NCBI RefSeq assembly: GCF_004345565.1
Contig: NZ_SLWA01000006.1
Span: forward strand, 248,001 to 312,000
Length of the DNA stretch: 64,000 bases
Direction of reading: 5' to 3'
From: Flavobacterium circumlabens
Lineage (GTDB): Bacteria > Bacteroidota > Bacteroidia > Flavobacteriales > Flavobacteriaceae
Within the stretch, counting starts at the first letter, position 1. Every line of letters begins with the position of its first letter. Under the pieces are notes generated by a model, which saw nothing but the letters and a program-made list of their open reading frames with translations, was not told the DNA's origin and searched no databases. Positions 38,188 through 46,519 of the stretch are shown here, one piece after another. Both the position numbers and the translations under genes were made by a program.

Positions 38188-38661
38188 ATGAATCCGCAGC
38201 ATAAAGTAGAAATAATTCCTTATTCAGCTGATCTAAAAGAGGCTGTCAAAATCCTGAATACAGAATGGCTGAAAAAGTATTTCAGAGTGGAGGAAAAAGA
38301 TGAATTAGTCCTTTCGAATCCACAGGAATATATTATTGATAAAGGCGGATTTATTTTCTATGCCAGATATAACGATGAAATCCTTGGAACTTATTCGTTG
38401 CTAAAAACAGATGACTCAACATTCGAACTCGGAAAAATGGCGGTTTCGGATAAAGCGCAGGGACTTGGAATTGGCAACAAAATGCTGGTACACTGCATGG
38501 CTGTAGCTGAGGAAAATAACATTAAAAAACTGTTTTTATATTCGAACAGGATATTGCTTCCGGCGATTCATCTGTATGAAAAATTTGGTTTTAAGGAAAT
38601 TCCTTTGGAAGAAGGGATTTATGAAAGAGCTGATATTAAAATGGAAAAAATAATGCCCTAA
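38188..38661 (+). CDS. GNAT-family N-acetyltransferase
   Basis: From the ATG at 38188 the product has 157 residues; a GTG at 38155 would add 11. The GNAT core is clear: ELGKMAVSDKAQGLGIGNKM contains the acetyl-CoA-binding R/Q-x-x-G-x-G/A type loop, followed by LFLYSNRILLPAIHLYEKFGF. The acceptor is unknown. It is a single gene between tsaE and ald. Confidence 0.9.
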   Translation: MNPQHKVEIIPYSADLKEAVKILNTEWLKKYFRVEEKDELVLSNPQEYIIDKGGFIFYARYNDEILGTYSLLKTDDSTFELGKMAVSDKAQGLGIGNKMLVHCMAVAEENNIKKLFLYSNRILLPAIHLYEKFGFKEIPLEEGIYERADIKMEKIMP

Positions 38662-38746
38662 TTATTAATGTTTTATTAGCAGAATATTTCTACTAATTTT
38701 AAAACTTTTTACGTAATTTGTACCCTTAATATTTTTTGAATAATAC

Positions 38747-39946
38747 ATGTCAATTACCTTAACTCCATTTACGAAACAACAATTGTTGCCACAAGAAGAA
38801 AAACTTGAAGTTGGCCGATTTAAAAGAGAGCTTTTTATAGGAATTCCTAAAGAAACAAGTTATCAGGAACGTCGTATATGCCTGACTCCGGACGCTGTGA
38901 ACTCATTAACTTATGAAGGCCATCGCGTTATGATTGAATCCGGAGCCGGAGAAAGTTCAAGTTATACTGATAAAGAATATTCAGATGCCGGTGCAGAAGT
39001 AACAAAAGACACCAAAAAAGTATTTGGCTGTCCGATGCTCCTTAAAGTAGAACCACCGACTTTAGCTGAAATCGAAATGATTAATCCTGAAACGATTATC
39101 ATTTCAGCCATTCAGTTAAAAACAAAGAAGAAAACATACTTTGAAGCTTTATCACAAAAAAAGATAACCGCACTCGCTTTTGAATATATTAAAGATGAAG
39201 ACGGATCTTATCCCGCTGTAAAATCATTAAGTGAAATTGCAGGAACTGCTTCCATACTTATTGCAGCAGAATTAATGATCACCGATGAATTTGGGAAAGG
39301 CCTTTTATTTGGCAACATCACAGGCGTCCCTCCTACTGAAGTTGTTATTTTAGGAGCCGGAACCGTAGGGGAATTTGCCGCTAAAACAGCCATTGGTCTT
39401 GGTGCAAACGTAAAAGTTTTTGATAATTCAATTACTAAATTGCGTCGCTTGCAGAATAATTTAAATCAAAGAATTTTTACTTCTACCGTTCAGCAAAAAG
39501 CATTACTGAAAGCATTAAGACGCTGCGATGTGGCTATCGGAGCCATGCGCGGAAAAGAACGTTGTCCTATTATAGTCACAGAAACTATGGTAGAACACAT
39601 GAAAAAAGGTGCCGTAATTGTTGATGTAAGCATCGATACCGGAGGCTGTTTTGAAACCTCTGAAGTTACGACGCATGAAAAACCAACCTTCATCAAAAGC
39701 AATGTTTTGCACTATTGCGTACCCAATATCCCTTCCAGATATTCCAAAACCGCCTCACTTTCAATAAGTAACATTTTAACCCCATACCTGCTTCAAATAG
39801 CAGAAGAAGGTGGCTTGGAAAGTTCTATCAGATGCAATAAAGGCCTGAAAAACGGAGTGTATCTCTATCATGGAATCCTGACCAATAAAGCTATTGGAGA
39901 ATGGTTTGATTTACCGGATAACGATATCAATTTACTTGTGTTTTAA
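38747..39946 (+). CDS. ald: Alanine dehydrogenase
   Basis: The 399-residue enzyme converts L-alanine and NAD+ to pyruvate, ammonia and NADH. The N-terminal substrate domain (IGIPKETSYQERRICLTPDA) and the Rossmann nucleotide motif (VILGAGTVGEFAAKTAIGLG, about residues 200-219) are clear, as is the ending CVPNIPSRYSKTASLSISN. It is about 25 residues longer than typical Ald because of an N-terminal extension (LTPFTKQQLLPQEEKLEVG), common in Flavobacteriia. Related enzymes include saccharopine dehydrogenase-type proteins, but the motif set favours Ald. Confidence 0.92.
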   Translation: MSITLTPFTKQQLLPQEEKLEVGRFKRELFIGIPKETSYQERRICLTPDAVNSLTYEGHRVMIESGAGESSSYTDKEYSDAGAEVTKDTKKVFGCPMLLKVEPPTLAEIEMINPETIIISAIQLKTKKKTYFEALSQKKITALAFEYIKDEDGSYPAVKSLSEIAGTASILIAAELMITDEFGKGLLFGNITGVPPTEVVILGAGTVGEFAAKTAIGLGANVKVFDNSITKLRRLQNNLNQRIFTSTVQQKALLKALRRCDVAIGAMRGKERCPIIVTETMVEHMKKGAVIVDVSIDTGGCFETSEVTTHEKPTFIKSNVLHYCVPNIPSRYSKTASLSISNILTPYLLQIAEEGGLESSIRCNKGLKNGVYLYHGILTNKAIGEWFDLPDNDINLLVF

Positions 39947-39959
39947 AGGAACTTTAATG

Positions 39960-39967
39960 TACCTTTG
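39960..39967 (+). promoter_or_regulatory. TAnnTTTG promoter box
   Basis: TACCTTTG lies 15 bases before the ATG at 39983 and just after the ald stop, favouring separate transcription and supporting the ATG over the TTG at 39965. Confidence 0.45.
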
Positions 39968-39982
39968 CAAAAAAAATATTTC

Positions 39983-40366
39983 ATGAAGTTCGTACATCGT
40001 TTTGCTTATTATTTGATTGGTCTTATTATGGGATGCTTTTTTGTAGCCCTTGTTTTTAGTGGAAAAGACACCAGATGCAATTACTTTCCAAATGCCCGTG
40101 TTTTAAATAATCTGCGTACAAAACCTTTTGAATATTCTCCAAAAGCAATTCAGACATTAAATGAAAAATGGGTTGATACTGCCGATATCCGAAAAACGTT
40201 AACTTACGGAGATGTTGATTTTGATCAAAGCAATGTGCCTTTCAAAAAAGGAAAACTTTATATCATTGAAGGCAAAATAAAAGAACAGGAAATTATCCTA
40301 AAAGTAATCAATTACGAAAACAAAGCTGTTTTAGACGAGATTGTTAAAAAACCTGTCGAAAAATAG
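39983..40366 (+). CDS. Uncharacterised membrane-anchored protein (DUF4258-like)
   Basis: From the ATG at 39983 the protein has 127 residues. One N-terminal membrane segment (about 6-27, FAYYLIGLIMGCFFVALVF) is followed by a small soluble domain (about 55-120) whose pattern (ADIRKTLTYGDVDFDQS; LYIIEGKIKEQEIILKV) recalls DUF4258. The function is unknown. A palindromic element follows 28 bases after the stop. Confidence 0.7.
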   Translation: MKFVHRFAYYLIGLIMGCFFVALVFSGKDTRCNYFPNARVLNNLRTKPFEYSPKAIQTLNEKWVDTADIRKTLTYGDVDFDQSNVPFKKGKLYIIEGKIKEQEIILKVINYENKAVLDEIVKKPVEK

Positions 40367-40393
40367 TTCCTAAAGTCTAATACTAATCGAGGT

Positions 40394-40479
40394 TTGTCAT
40401 TTCGAGGAACGAGAAATCACATCCACAGAGCAACGAACCGTTAATCCGTTATGTGATTTCTCGTTCCTCGAAATGACAA
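40394..40479. repeat. Palindromic intergenic element, copy 1
   Basis: Perfect 29-base inverted repeats (40394-40422 and 40451-40479), beginning TTGTCATTTCGAGGAACGAG, enclose 28 bases. The outer 25 bases of each arm recur at 44301-44402. It lies between convergent genes and contains no ORF. It may be a REP/MITE-like element that also acts as a terminator. Confidence 0.9.
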
Positions 40480-40541
40480 GATTCTGAGAAATATTTTAAA
40501 CCAATGTGATATGTGACTAAAATCACTTCTATGGTTTAAGA

Positions 40542-41249
40542 TTACCATTCAATTTCTTTAATCCCTTTTGATTTCAGGAAAGTATTAGTCTGACTAAAAT
40601 GTTTGTTCCCAAACCAAAATCCTCTGTTCGCGCTTAAAGGAGAAGGATGTCCCGATTTTAAAATATGATGTTTTGCAGCATCAATTAAGGCTGCTTTCTT
40701 CTGGGCAAAACCTCCCCAAAGTAAAAAAACGACATTTTCACTCTCAGCCGAAATTTGCTTAATAACGGCATCTGTAAATTTTTCCCAGCCTTTTCCCTGA
40801 TGGCTTCCGGCTTCAGATTGTCGGACTGTTAAGGTAGCGTTTAAAAGAAAAACACCCTGATCTGCCCAACGTTCCAAATTACCTGTTTTTGGTAATGGTT
40901 TATTTAAATCTGTTTCGATTTCTTTAAAAATATTCTGGAGAGAGGGCGGAAATGAAATTCCGTCATTTACAGAAAAACACAATCCATTGGCCTGATTAGG
41001 TCCGTGATAGGGATCCTGTCCAATAATGACAACTTTTACCTGATCAAAATGACAATGGTCAAAAGCAGAAAAAATCTGACTTCCTTTTGGATAACAAACT
41101 TTGGTAGTGTATTCTGATTTTACGAAAGCAATTAATTCGTTGAAATAGGTCTTTTCAAACTCCTCTTTCAAAACGGGCTTCCAGGAATCATGCATTTTAA
41201 CGTCCATACTTTTTTTATGCGAATTTCGGAATTTTTTTATTGCAATCAT
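40542..41249 (-). CDS. ung: Uracil-DNA glycosylase
   Basis: The 235-residue enzyme removes uracil from DNA in base excision repair. The catalytic water-activating loop GQDPYHG lies in VVIIGQDPYHGPNQANGL, and HPSPLSANRGFWFG carries the second active-site His. Both are family 1 UDG signatures. The start is uncertain: the frame has an Arg/Lys-rich opening from 41249, while MDVKMHDSWKPVLK (about residue 15) gives the normal length. Confidence 0.96.
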   Translation of the reverse strand: MIAIKKFRNSHKKSMDVKMHDSWKPVLKEEFEKTYFNELIAFVKSEYTTKVCYPKGSQIFSAFDHCHFDQVKVVIIGQDPYHGPNQANGLCFSVNDGISFPPSLQNIFKEIETDLNKPLPKTGNLERWADQGVFLLNATLTVRQSEAGSHQGKGWEKFTDAVIKQISAESENVVFLLWGGFAQKKAALIDAAKHHILKSGHPSPLSANRGFWFGNKHFSQTNTFLKSKGIKEIEW

Positions 41250-41306
41250 ATTTACACACTATAAAATTAGAGCAAAACTTTACCTCATTCAATGCTACAA
41301 TTTTTG

Positions 41307-41314
41307 TACTTTTG
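41307..41314 (+). promoter_or_regulatory. TAnnTTTG promoter box for the mutS2-like gene
   Basis: TACTTTTG lies 23 bases before the ATG at 41338. Confidence 0.5.
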
Positions 41315-41337
41315 CGTGACTTTCATAAAGAGAATAA

Positions 41338-43503
41338 ATGATCAGTATTACCGAAAAAACATTACAAGACTTACAATTTCCAACCGTACTCGAAACCATT
41401 TCAGCTGGTTGCAATACCGACATTGGAAAGGAAAAAGCTTTACATATAACTCCATTTAGAGACAAGGAAACTTTGATGCAGGCTTTGATGCAGACATCAG
41501 AATATGTTTCGTCGTTTCAGAATAATAACGCAATTCCAAATCATGGTTTTGACGCGATAACGCACGAAATTAAATTTCTGGCCATAGAAGACAGTTTTCT
41601 GGAAGTAGGCAGTTTCAGGAAAATTGCGACACTTTCATCAACATCGAATTTCCTGGTGAATTTCCTTAAAAAATTTGATGATTATTATCCGAATTTAAAT
41701 GCAAGGGCTTCAAGAGTCGAATATACAAAAGATATAGTAACGCTAATTGATGCGATTGTAGACAAATATGGAGAGATAAAAGACAACGCCTCGCCTGCCC
41801 TTTTGAGCATTCGACAAAATATGAATATCGTTCGCGGCAAAGTAAACCAAAGTTTCGGAGTTGCCCTTACACACAATAATAGTCTTGGTTATCTGGATGA
41901 TATTAAGGAAAGTTTTGTACAGAACCGCAGGGTTTTGGCAGTTTTGGCCATGTATCGCCGCAAAGTGAAAGGTTCTATTTTAGGAAGCTCCAAAACCGGA
42001 AGTATTGCCTATATCGAGCCGGAAGCAACCTTGCAGTATTCGCGTGAACTTAGCAATCTTGAATACGAAGAGAAAGAGGAAATTATGCGAATTTTAAAGC
42101 AACTATCAAATTCAATTCGTCTTTTTTTACCGTTATTGATTGAATATCAGGAGTTTTTAAGTGATATTGATGTTGTTGCCGGAAAAGCAAAATATGCCAA
42201 CAGGATCAATGGAATTCTTCCGACCATTACAGAAGAAAGAAGATTATTCTTCAGGGAAGCCTATCATCCGATTTTGTATCTGAATAACAAACAAAAGAAC
42301 GAAATCACCCACCCACAAACTATTGAATTAAAACAAGATAACCGAATAATTGTTATTTCAGGACCTAATGCAGGAGGAAAAACAATTTCGCTTAAAACAG
42401 TGGGTTTGCTGCAATTGATGTTGCAGTCCGGAATGCTGATTCCGGTACACGAACGCAGCGAAACTTTCCTGTTTGACAGAATCCTGACCGACATCGGTGA
42501 TAATCAATCCATTGAAAATCATTTAAGTACCTATAGTTATCGATTAAAAAACATGAATTATTTTCTGAAAAAATGTAATAAAAAAACCATGTTTCTGATT
42601 GATGAATTTGGTACAGGTTCTGATCCTGAATTGGGTGGTGCTTTGGCAGAGATTTTCCTGGAAGAATTCTATCATCGTGAAGCTTTCGGAATTATCACCA
42701 CGCATTATTCTAATCTGAAGATTCTCGCCAACGAATTGCCTTTTGCCACAAACGCCAATATGATGTTTGATGAAAAGTCATTAGAACCCATGTATAAACT
42801 GGCTCTTGGTCAGGCCGGAAGTTCGTTTACATTTGAAGTTGCCTTAAAAAACGGCATTCCGTTTGGATTGATTAATCGTGCGAAAAAGAAAATTGAAGTC
42901 GGTAAAGTCCGTTTTGATAAAACGATTGCAACTCTCCAGAAAGAACGTTCCAAACTCGAAAAAACTTCTATCAATTTGAAAGAAGAAGAAACCCGTGCGC
43001 GTGAGGAAAGCAAAAAAATGGAAAACATCAATGTAAAAATCAAACAAAAACTGGAAAGCTATCAGGAATTGTATGACAGCAATCAAAAGACCATTTACGT
43101 TGGACAAAAAATAGAGGACATCTCGGAGAAATATTTCAATAACAAAAATAAAAAAGAACTGATTGGCGAATTTTTGAAAATTATTGAAATTGAAAATTCA
43201 AAACGTAAAAAAGCAACTCCGAAAGAAGCAAAAGCCATAATCGAAAAGAAAAAAGAAGTTATTGCCGAAATTACTGTACAAGTTGAAGAAATTCGAAAAG
43301 AGAAAAAAGAAAAAAAACTCAAACCTGTTATTGAAAAACCAAAACCAATTCTGAAAGTTGGTGACAGAGTAAGAATGCTGGATGGCAGGTCTGTTGGCAG
43401 CATCGATTCAATTGAAAAAAACAAAGCAACAGTAAATTACGGAATCTTTACTTCAAAAGTAAGTCTGGACGAATTGGAATTTGTTGAAGCGGGGAAGAAA
43501 TAG
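41338..43503 (+). CDS. MutS2-like ATPase lacking the Smr nuclease domain
   Basis: The 721-residue protein has MutS core and clamp regions (about 1-310), an ABC-type ATPase domain (Walker A GPNAGGKTISLK near residue 344; FLIDEFGTGSDPELGGALA as signature and Walker B; TTHYSNLK), a long coiled coil (about 520-660) and a small KOW-like C-terminal domain (VGDRVRMLDGRSVGSIDSIE). It lacks the N-terminal mismatch-recognition domain, as MutS2 does. It also lacks the C-terminal Smr domain, stopping right after the KOW-like part. The function may be anti-recombination or ribosome rescue without cleavage. Confidence 0.88.
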   Translation: MISITEKTLQDLQFPTVLETISAGCNTDIGKEKALHITPFRDKETLMQALMQTSEYVSSFQNNNAIPNHGFDAITHEIKFLAIEDSFLEVGSFRKIATLSSTSNFLVNFLKKFDDYYPNLNARASRVEYTKDIVTLIDAIVDKYGEIKDNASPALLSIRQNMNIVRGKVNQSFGVALTHNNSLGYLDDIKESFVQNRRVLAVLAMYRRKVKGSILGSSKTGSIAYIEPEATLQYSRELSNLEYEEKEEIMRILKQLSNSIRLFLPLLIEYQEFLSDIDVVAGKAKYANRINGILPTITEERRLFFREAYHPILYLNNKQKNEITHPQTIELKQDNRIIVISGPNAGGKTISLKTVGLLQLMLQSGMLIPVHERSETFLFDRILTDIGDNQSIENHLSTYSYRLKNMNYFLKKCNKKTMFLIDEFGTGSDPELGGALAEIFLEEFYHREAFGIITTHYSNLKILANELPFATNANMMFDEKSLEPMYKLALGQAGSSFTFEVALKNGIPFGLINRAKKKIEVGKVRFDKTIATLQKERSKLEKTSINLKEEETRAREESKKMENINVKIKQKLESYQELYDSNQKTIYVGQKIEDISEKYFNNKNKKELIGEFLKIIEIENSKRKKATPKEAKAIIEKKKEVIAEITVQVEEIRKEKKEKKLKPVIEKPKPILKVGDRVRMLDGRSVGSIDSIEKNKATVNYGIFTSKVSLDELEFVEAGKK

Positions 43504-43711
43504 TTTTCAGTTTTTAGTCGCAGTTTTCAGTGTTTAAAAATATGAAAATTGGGCAGAAATTAAAATAAAGCGATTTAAACAAGCGTCTGCTTTAAAACTA
43601 TAAACGAATTTGTAAAATTTAAAAAAATCGCTTAAAACTTATTTATGAAGGTTGTTTTTGATTTGTAAAATCTATACAAAAAACTATTTTCATAAACAAA
43701 ACGAATAGTTT

Positions 43712-43739
43712 AAAAAAGCTTTTATCATGAAGCTTTTTT
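43712..43739 (+). terminator. Hairpin terminator downstream of the mutS2-like gene
   Basis: AAAAAAGCTT pairs with AAGCTTTTTT around an eight-base loop, so the stem itself ends in six T residues. It lies about 210 bases past the stop. Confidence 0.6.
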
Positions 43740-43765
43740 ATTTGATGGAAAGATCGCCCGCAATC

Positions 43766-43797
43766 TTGTCATTTCTGTAAATCATACATTAGCTTTG
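43766..43797 (+). promoter_or_regulatory. Promoter for the DCC-family gene
   Basis: TTG at 43766-43768 and TAGCTTTG at 43790-43797 are 21 bases apart. This fits the Bacteroidota -33/-7 promoter, 28 bases before the ATG at 43826. Confidence 0.6.
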
Positions 43798-43825
43798 AAA
43801 AACCTCGAAAACTAAAATTCAAAAA

Positions 43826-44239
43826 ATGAAAGACTTTCCAGAAAACAAAAAAATAATCCTCTTCGACGGAGTCTGCAATTTATGCAATGGCGCGGTTCAG
43901 TTTATCATCAAAAATGATAAAAAAGATATTTTTAGGTTTGTAGCGCTGCAATCGGAATTGGGAATTGAAATTTGTAATCATATAGGTGTTGATCAAAATA
44001 AAATTGACAGCATTATTTTATATCATCCGGGTGTTGCTTATTATTATAAATCTTCAGCTGTTCTTGAAATTAGTAAAGATTTAGGTGGAATTTATAGTTT
44101 AGTATCATTCTTTAAAATTTTTCCGGAAAAGTTTCGAAATTACATTTACGATTACATTGCTAAAAACCGTTACAAATGGTATGGCAAAAAAGAAAGCTGT
44201 ATGATTCCTACTCCGGAATTGAAGGCAAAATTTCTTTAA
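43826..44239 (+). CDS. DCC-family (DUF393) thiol-disulfide oxidoreductase-like protein
   Basis: This 137-residue protein opens with ILFDGVCNLCNGAVQFIIKND, whose D-x-x-C-x-x-C motif (Cys about 17 and 20) names the DCC family. YKSSAVLEI and RNRYKWYG-like C-terminal features also fit. Family members are predicted thioredoxin-fold oxidoreductases; substrates are mostly unknown. It is a single gene with its own promoter and a downstream bidirectional terminator. Confidence 0.9.
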   Translation: MKDFPENKKIILFDGVCNLCNGAVQFIIKNDKKDIFRFVALQSELGIEICNHIGVDQNKIDSIILYHPGVAYYYKSSAVLEISKDLGGIYSLVSFFKIFPEKFRNYIYDYIAKNRYKWYGKKESCMIPTPELKAKFL

Positions 44240-44300
44240 TTCCAAATTTTTTAAAAATTCCAATCTTTTAAATTCCAAATTCTAATTCTTCAGCGTAGTA

Positions 44301-44402
44301 TTGTCATTTCGAGGAACGAGAAATCTTCGCGAGAAGCTCGACAAATATTTTATTTTCGTTGCGGAGTTAGTTGCTAAGATTTCTCGTTCCTCGAAATGAC
44401 AA
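44301..44402. repeat. Palindromic intergenic element, copy 2
   Basis: Perfect 27-base inverted repeats (44301-44327 and 44376-44402) share 25 bases with the arms of the element at 40394-40479; the 48-base centre is different. It lies between convergent genes. Confidence 0.9.
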
Positions 44403-44431
44403 AATGGCTTGGATCATAACTACTAGAAATA

Positions 44432-44476
44432 AAAAATCCCAAATTCAATTTTTTACAATTGGAATTTGGGATTTTT
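44432..44476. terminator. Bidirectional terminator
   Basis: A perfect 15-base stem (AAAAATCCCAAATTC and its complement) with a 15-base loop lies between the convergent DCC gene and ettA. Confidence 0.85.
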
Positions 44477-44497
44477 AAATTTGAAATTATTAGAAAA

Positions 44498-46189
44498 TTA
44501 TCTAATTAGTTTTTTGTATTTCAAACGTTTTGGAGTTAAATCACCACCTAAACGTTTCTTTTTATTTTCTTCATATTCAGAGAAACCACCTTCGAAATAA
44601 TACACTTCAGAATCTCCTTCGAATGCCAGAATGTGTGTACAGATTCTGTCTAAAAACCATCTGTCGTGCGAAATAATTACGGCACAACCTGCAAAATTCT
44701 CTAAACCTTCTTCAAGTGCACGAAGTGTATTTACGTCTAAGTCGTTCGTAGGCTCATCCAGTAAAAGTACATTTCCTTCTTCTTTCAATGTCATAGCTAA
44801 GTGCAAACGGTTACGCTCTCCACCAGATAACATTGATACTTTTTTATTTTGCTCACCTCCACCAAAGTTGAAACGAGATAAATAAGCTCTTGAGTTTACT
44901 TGCTTTCCACCCATCATAACCAATTCCTGACCATCAGCAAAATTTTCCCATATCGATTTATTCGGATCGATATTAGAGTGAGACTGATCTACGTAAGCAA
45001 TTTTAACTGTTTCTCCTACTGAAAATTCTCCGCTGTCTGTTTTTTGCTCTCCCATGATCATTTTGAAAATAGTGGATTTACCAGCACCATTTGGTCCGAT
45101 AATTCCAACAATTCCGGCTTGTGGCAAAGTGAAATTCAAATTATCATATAATAATTTATCTCCAAAAGCTTTGGCAACATTTTTTGCTTCGATAACATTC
45201 GTACCTAAACGTGGACCATTTGGAATGTAGATTTCCAGGTTTTCGTCCAATTGTTTTTGATCTTCGTTCAATAATTTATCATAGTTCTGCAAACGCGCTT
45301 TTTGTTTCGTCTGACGGCCTTTCGCTCCCTGACGAACCCAGTCCAGCTCACGCTCTAACGTTTTTCTGCGTTTAGAAGCTACCTTTTCTTCTTGTGCCAT
45401 ACGGGTTGATTTCTGGTCTAACCAGGAAGAATAATTTCCTTTCCACGGAATACCTTCTCCTCTATCCAGCTCTAAAATCCAACCAGCAACATTATCAAGG
45501 AAATATCTATCGTGCGTTACAGCAATTACAGTTCCTGCATATTGCGCTAAATGCTGCTCTAACCAAAGTACAGACTCAGCGTCTAAGTGGTTGGTAGGTT
45601 CATCAAGTAACAATACATCAGGCTGTTGTAACAACAAACGACATAAAGCAACACGACGACGCTCACCTCCCGAAAGATTCTTGATTGGTGTATCTCCTTC
45701 CGGCGTGCGCAAAGCATCCATTGCTATTTCAAGCTTAGTATCGATTTCCCAGGCACCAAGAGCATCAATTTTGTCTTGCAAAGCGGCCTGACGATCCATT
45801 AATTTGTCCATTTTGTCCTGATCTTCGTAATTTTCAGGAAGACCAAATAAATCATTAATTTGATTGTATTCTTCTAAAACTGCCATAGTTTCTGCAGCTC
45901 CTTCACGAACAATTTCAATAACGGTTTTAGAATCATCAAGAATTGGTTCCTGTTCTAAATAACCAACTGTATAACCTGGTTGAAAAACAACATCTCCCTG
46001 ATAGTTTTTATCAACTCCTGCAATAATTTTTAATAAAGAAGATTTTCCAGAACCATTAAGACCTAAAATACCAATTTTGGCTCCGTAAAAGAAGCTTAAA
46101 TAAATATTTTTAAGCACCGGTTTGTCTGCTCCCTGATAGGTTTTACTCAATTTTTGCATTGAGAAAATTACTTTCTTATCGTCTGACAT
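44498..46189 (-). CDS. ettA: Energy-dependent translational throttle protein EttA (ABC-F)
   Basis: This 563-residue soluble ABC-F protein has two ATPase domains (Walker A GLNGSGKSSLLK near residue 41 and GPNGAGKSTIFK near 360; signature LSGGERRRVALCRLLL and LSGGERNRLHLAM; LLLDEPTNHLDAES and LLLDEPTNDLDVNT) joined by a basic linker (REKVASKRRKTLERELDW-type region). There is no membrane segment. EttA binds the ribosomal E site and gates early elongation according to the ATP/ADP ratio. The length matches EttA better than resistance ABC-F proteins. Confidence 0.94.
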   Translation of the reverse strand: MSDDKKVIFSMQKLSKTYQGADKPVLKNIYLSFFYGAKIGILGLNGSGKSSLLKIIAGVDKNYQGDVVFQPGYTVGYLEQEPILDDSKTVIEIVREGAAETMAVLEEYNQINDLFGLPENYEDQDKMDKLMDRQAALQDKIDALGAWEIDTKLEIAMDALRTPEGDTPIKNLSGGERRRVALCRLLLQQPDVLLLDEPTNHLDAESVLWLEQHLAQYAGTVIAVTHDRYFLDNVAGWILELDRGEGIPWKGNYSSWLDQKSTRMAQEEKVASKRRKTLERELDWVRQGAKGRQTKQKARLQNYDKLLNEDQKQLDENLEIYIPNGPRLGTNVIEAKNVAKAFGDKLLYDNLNFTLPQAGIVGIIGPNGAGKSTIFKMIMGEQKTDSGEFSVGETVKIAYVDQSHSNIDPNKSIWENFADGQELVMMGGKQVNSRAYLSRFNFGGGEQNKKVSMLSGGERNRLHLAMTLKEEGNVLLLDEPTNDLDVNTLRALEEGLENFAGCAVIISHDRWFLDRICTHILAFEGDSEVYYFEGGFSEYEENKKKRLGGDLTPKRLKYKKLIR

Positions 46190-46268
46190 TCTATTTATTT
46201 TAAATTTTTAATTATTTATTTTCTATTGTTTTATTGCAATTGATATTTGCAATTGACATTGATTCCTA

Positions 46269-46451
46269 TTAAACCCTGCCTTTCAAAGCATTAAAAACCC
46301 AGGCATTAGCAAAAAACCCGACACCTACTGCTACAAATCCCCAGCCGGATACATCGCTGTATCGGAAAGCTCCAAGACCTATAAGTAATAATCCCATAAG
46401 TACCATTATAAAAGTTGCCCATCCTAAAACGGTATTTTTATTCATTCCCAT
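46269..46451 (-). CDS. CAL67264-type small membrane protein
   Basis: This 60-residue protein has two membrane segments (about 8-30 and 36-55; WATFIMVLMGLLLIGLGAF, GWGFVAVGVGFFANAWVF) joined by a short polar turn (RYSDVS). I recognise it as the small family annotated as CAL67264 membrane protein in Flavobacteriia. The function is unknown. ATG codons at residues 1 and 3 are both possible starts. It lies between holA and ettA on the same strand. Confidence 0.85.
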   Translation of the reverse strand: MGMNKNTVLGWATFIMVLMGLLLIGLGAFRYSDVSGWGFVAVGVGFFANAWVFNALKGRV

Positions 46452-46519
46452 AATTATTAGTTATTTTTTTAATCTCATTTATTTTTTTCGGAAATGCAAA
46501 TATCGTGAATTTTCACGGC

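Larger units (their letters stand above)
43504..43825. other. 322-base gap with repeat, terminator and promoter
   Basis: No gene is seen. It holds an AGTCGCAGTTT repeat (43516-43526), a terminator hairpin (43712-43739) and a good promoter for the next gene (43766-43797). The rest is AT-rich with no obvious structure. Confidence 0.7.
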
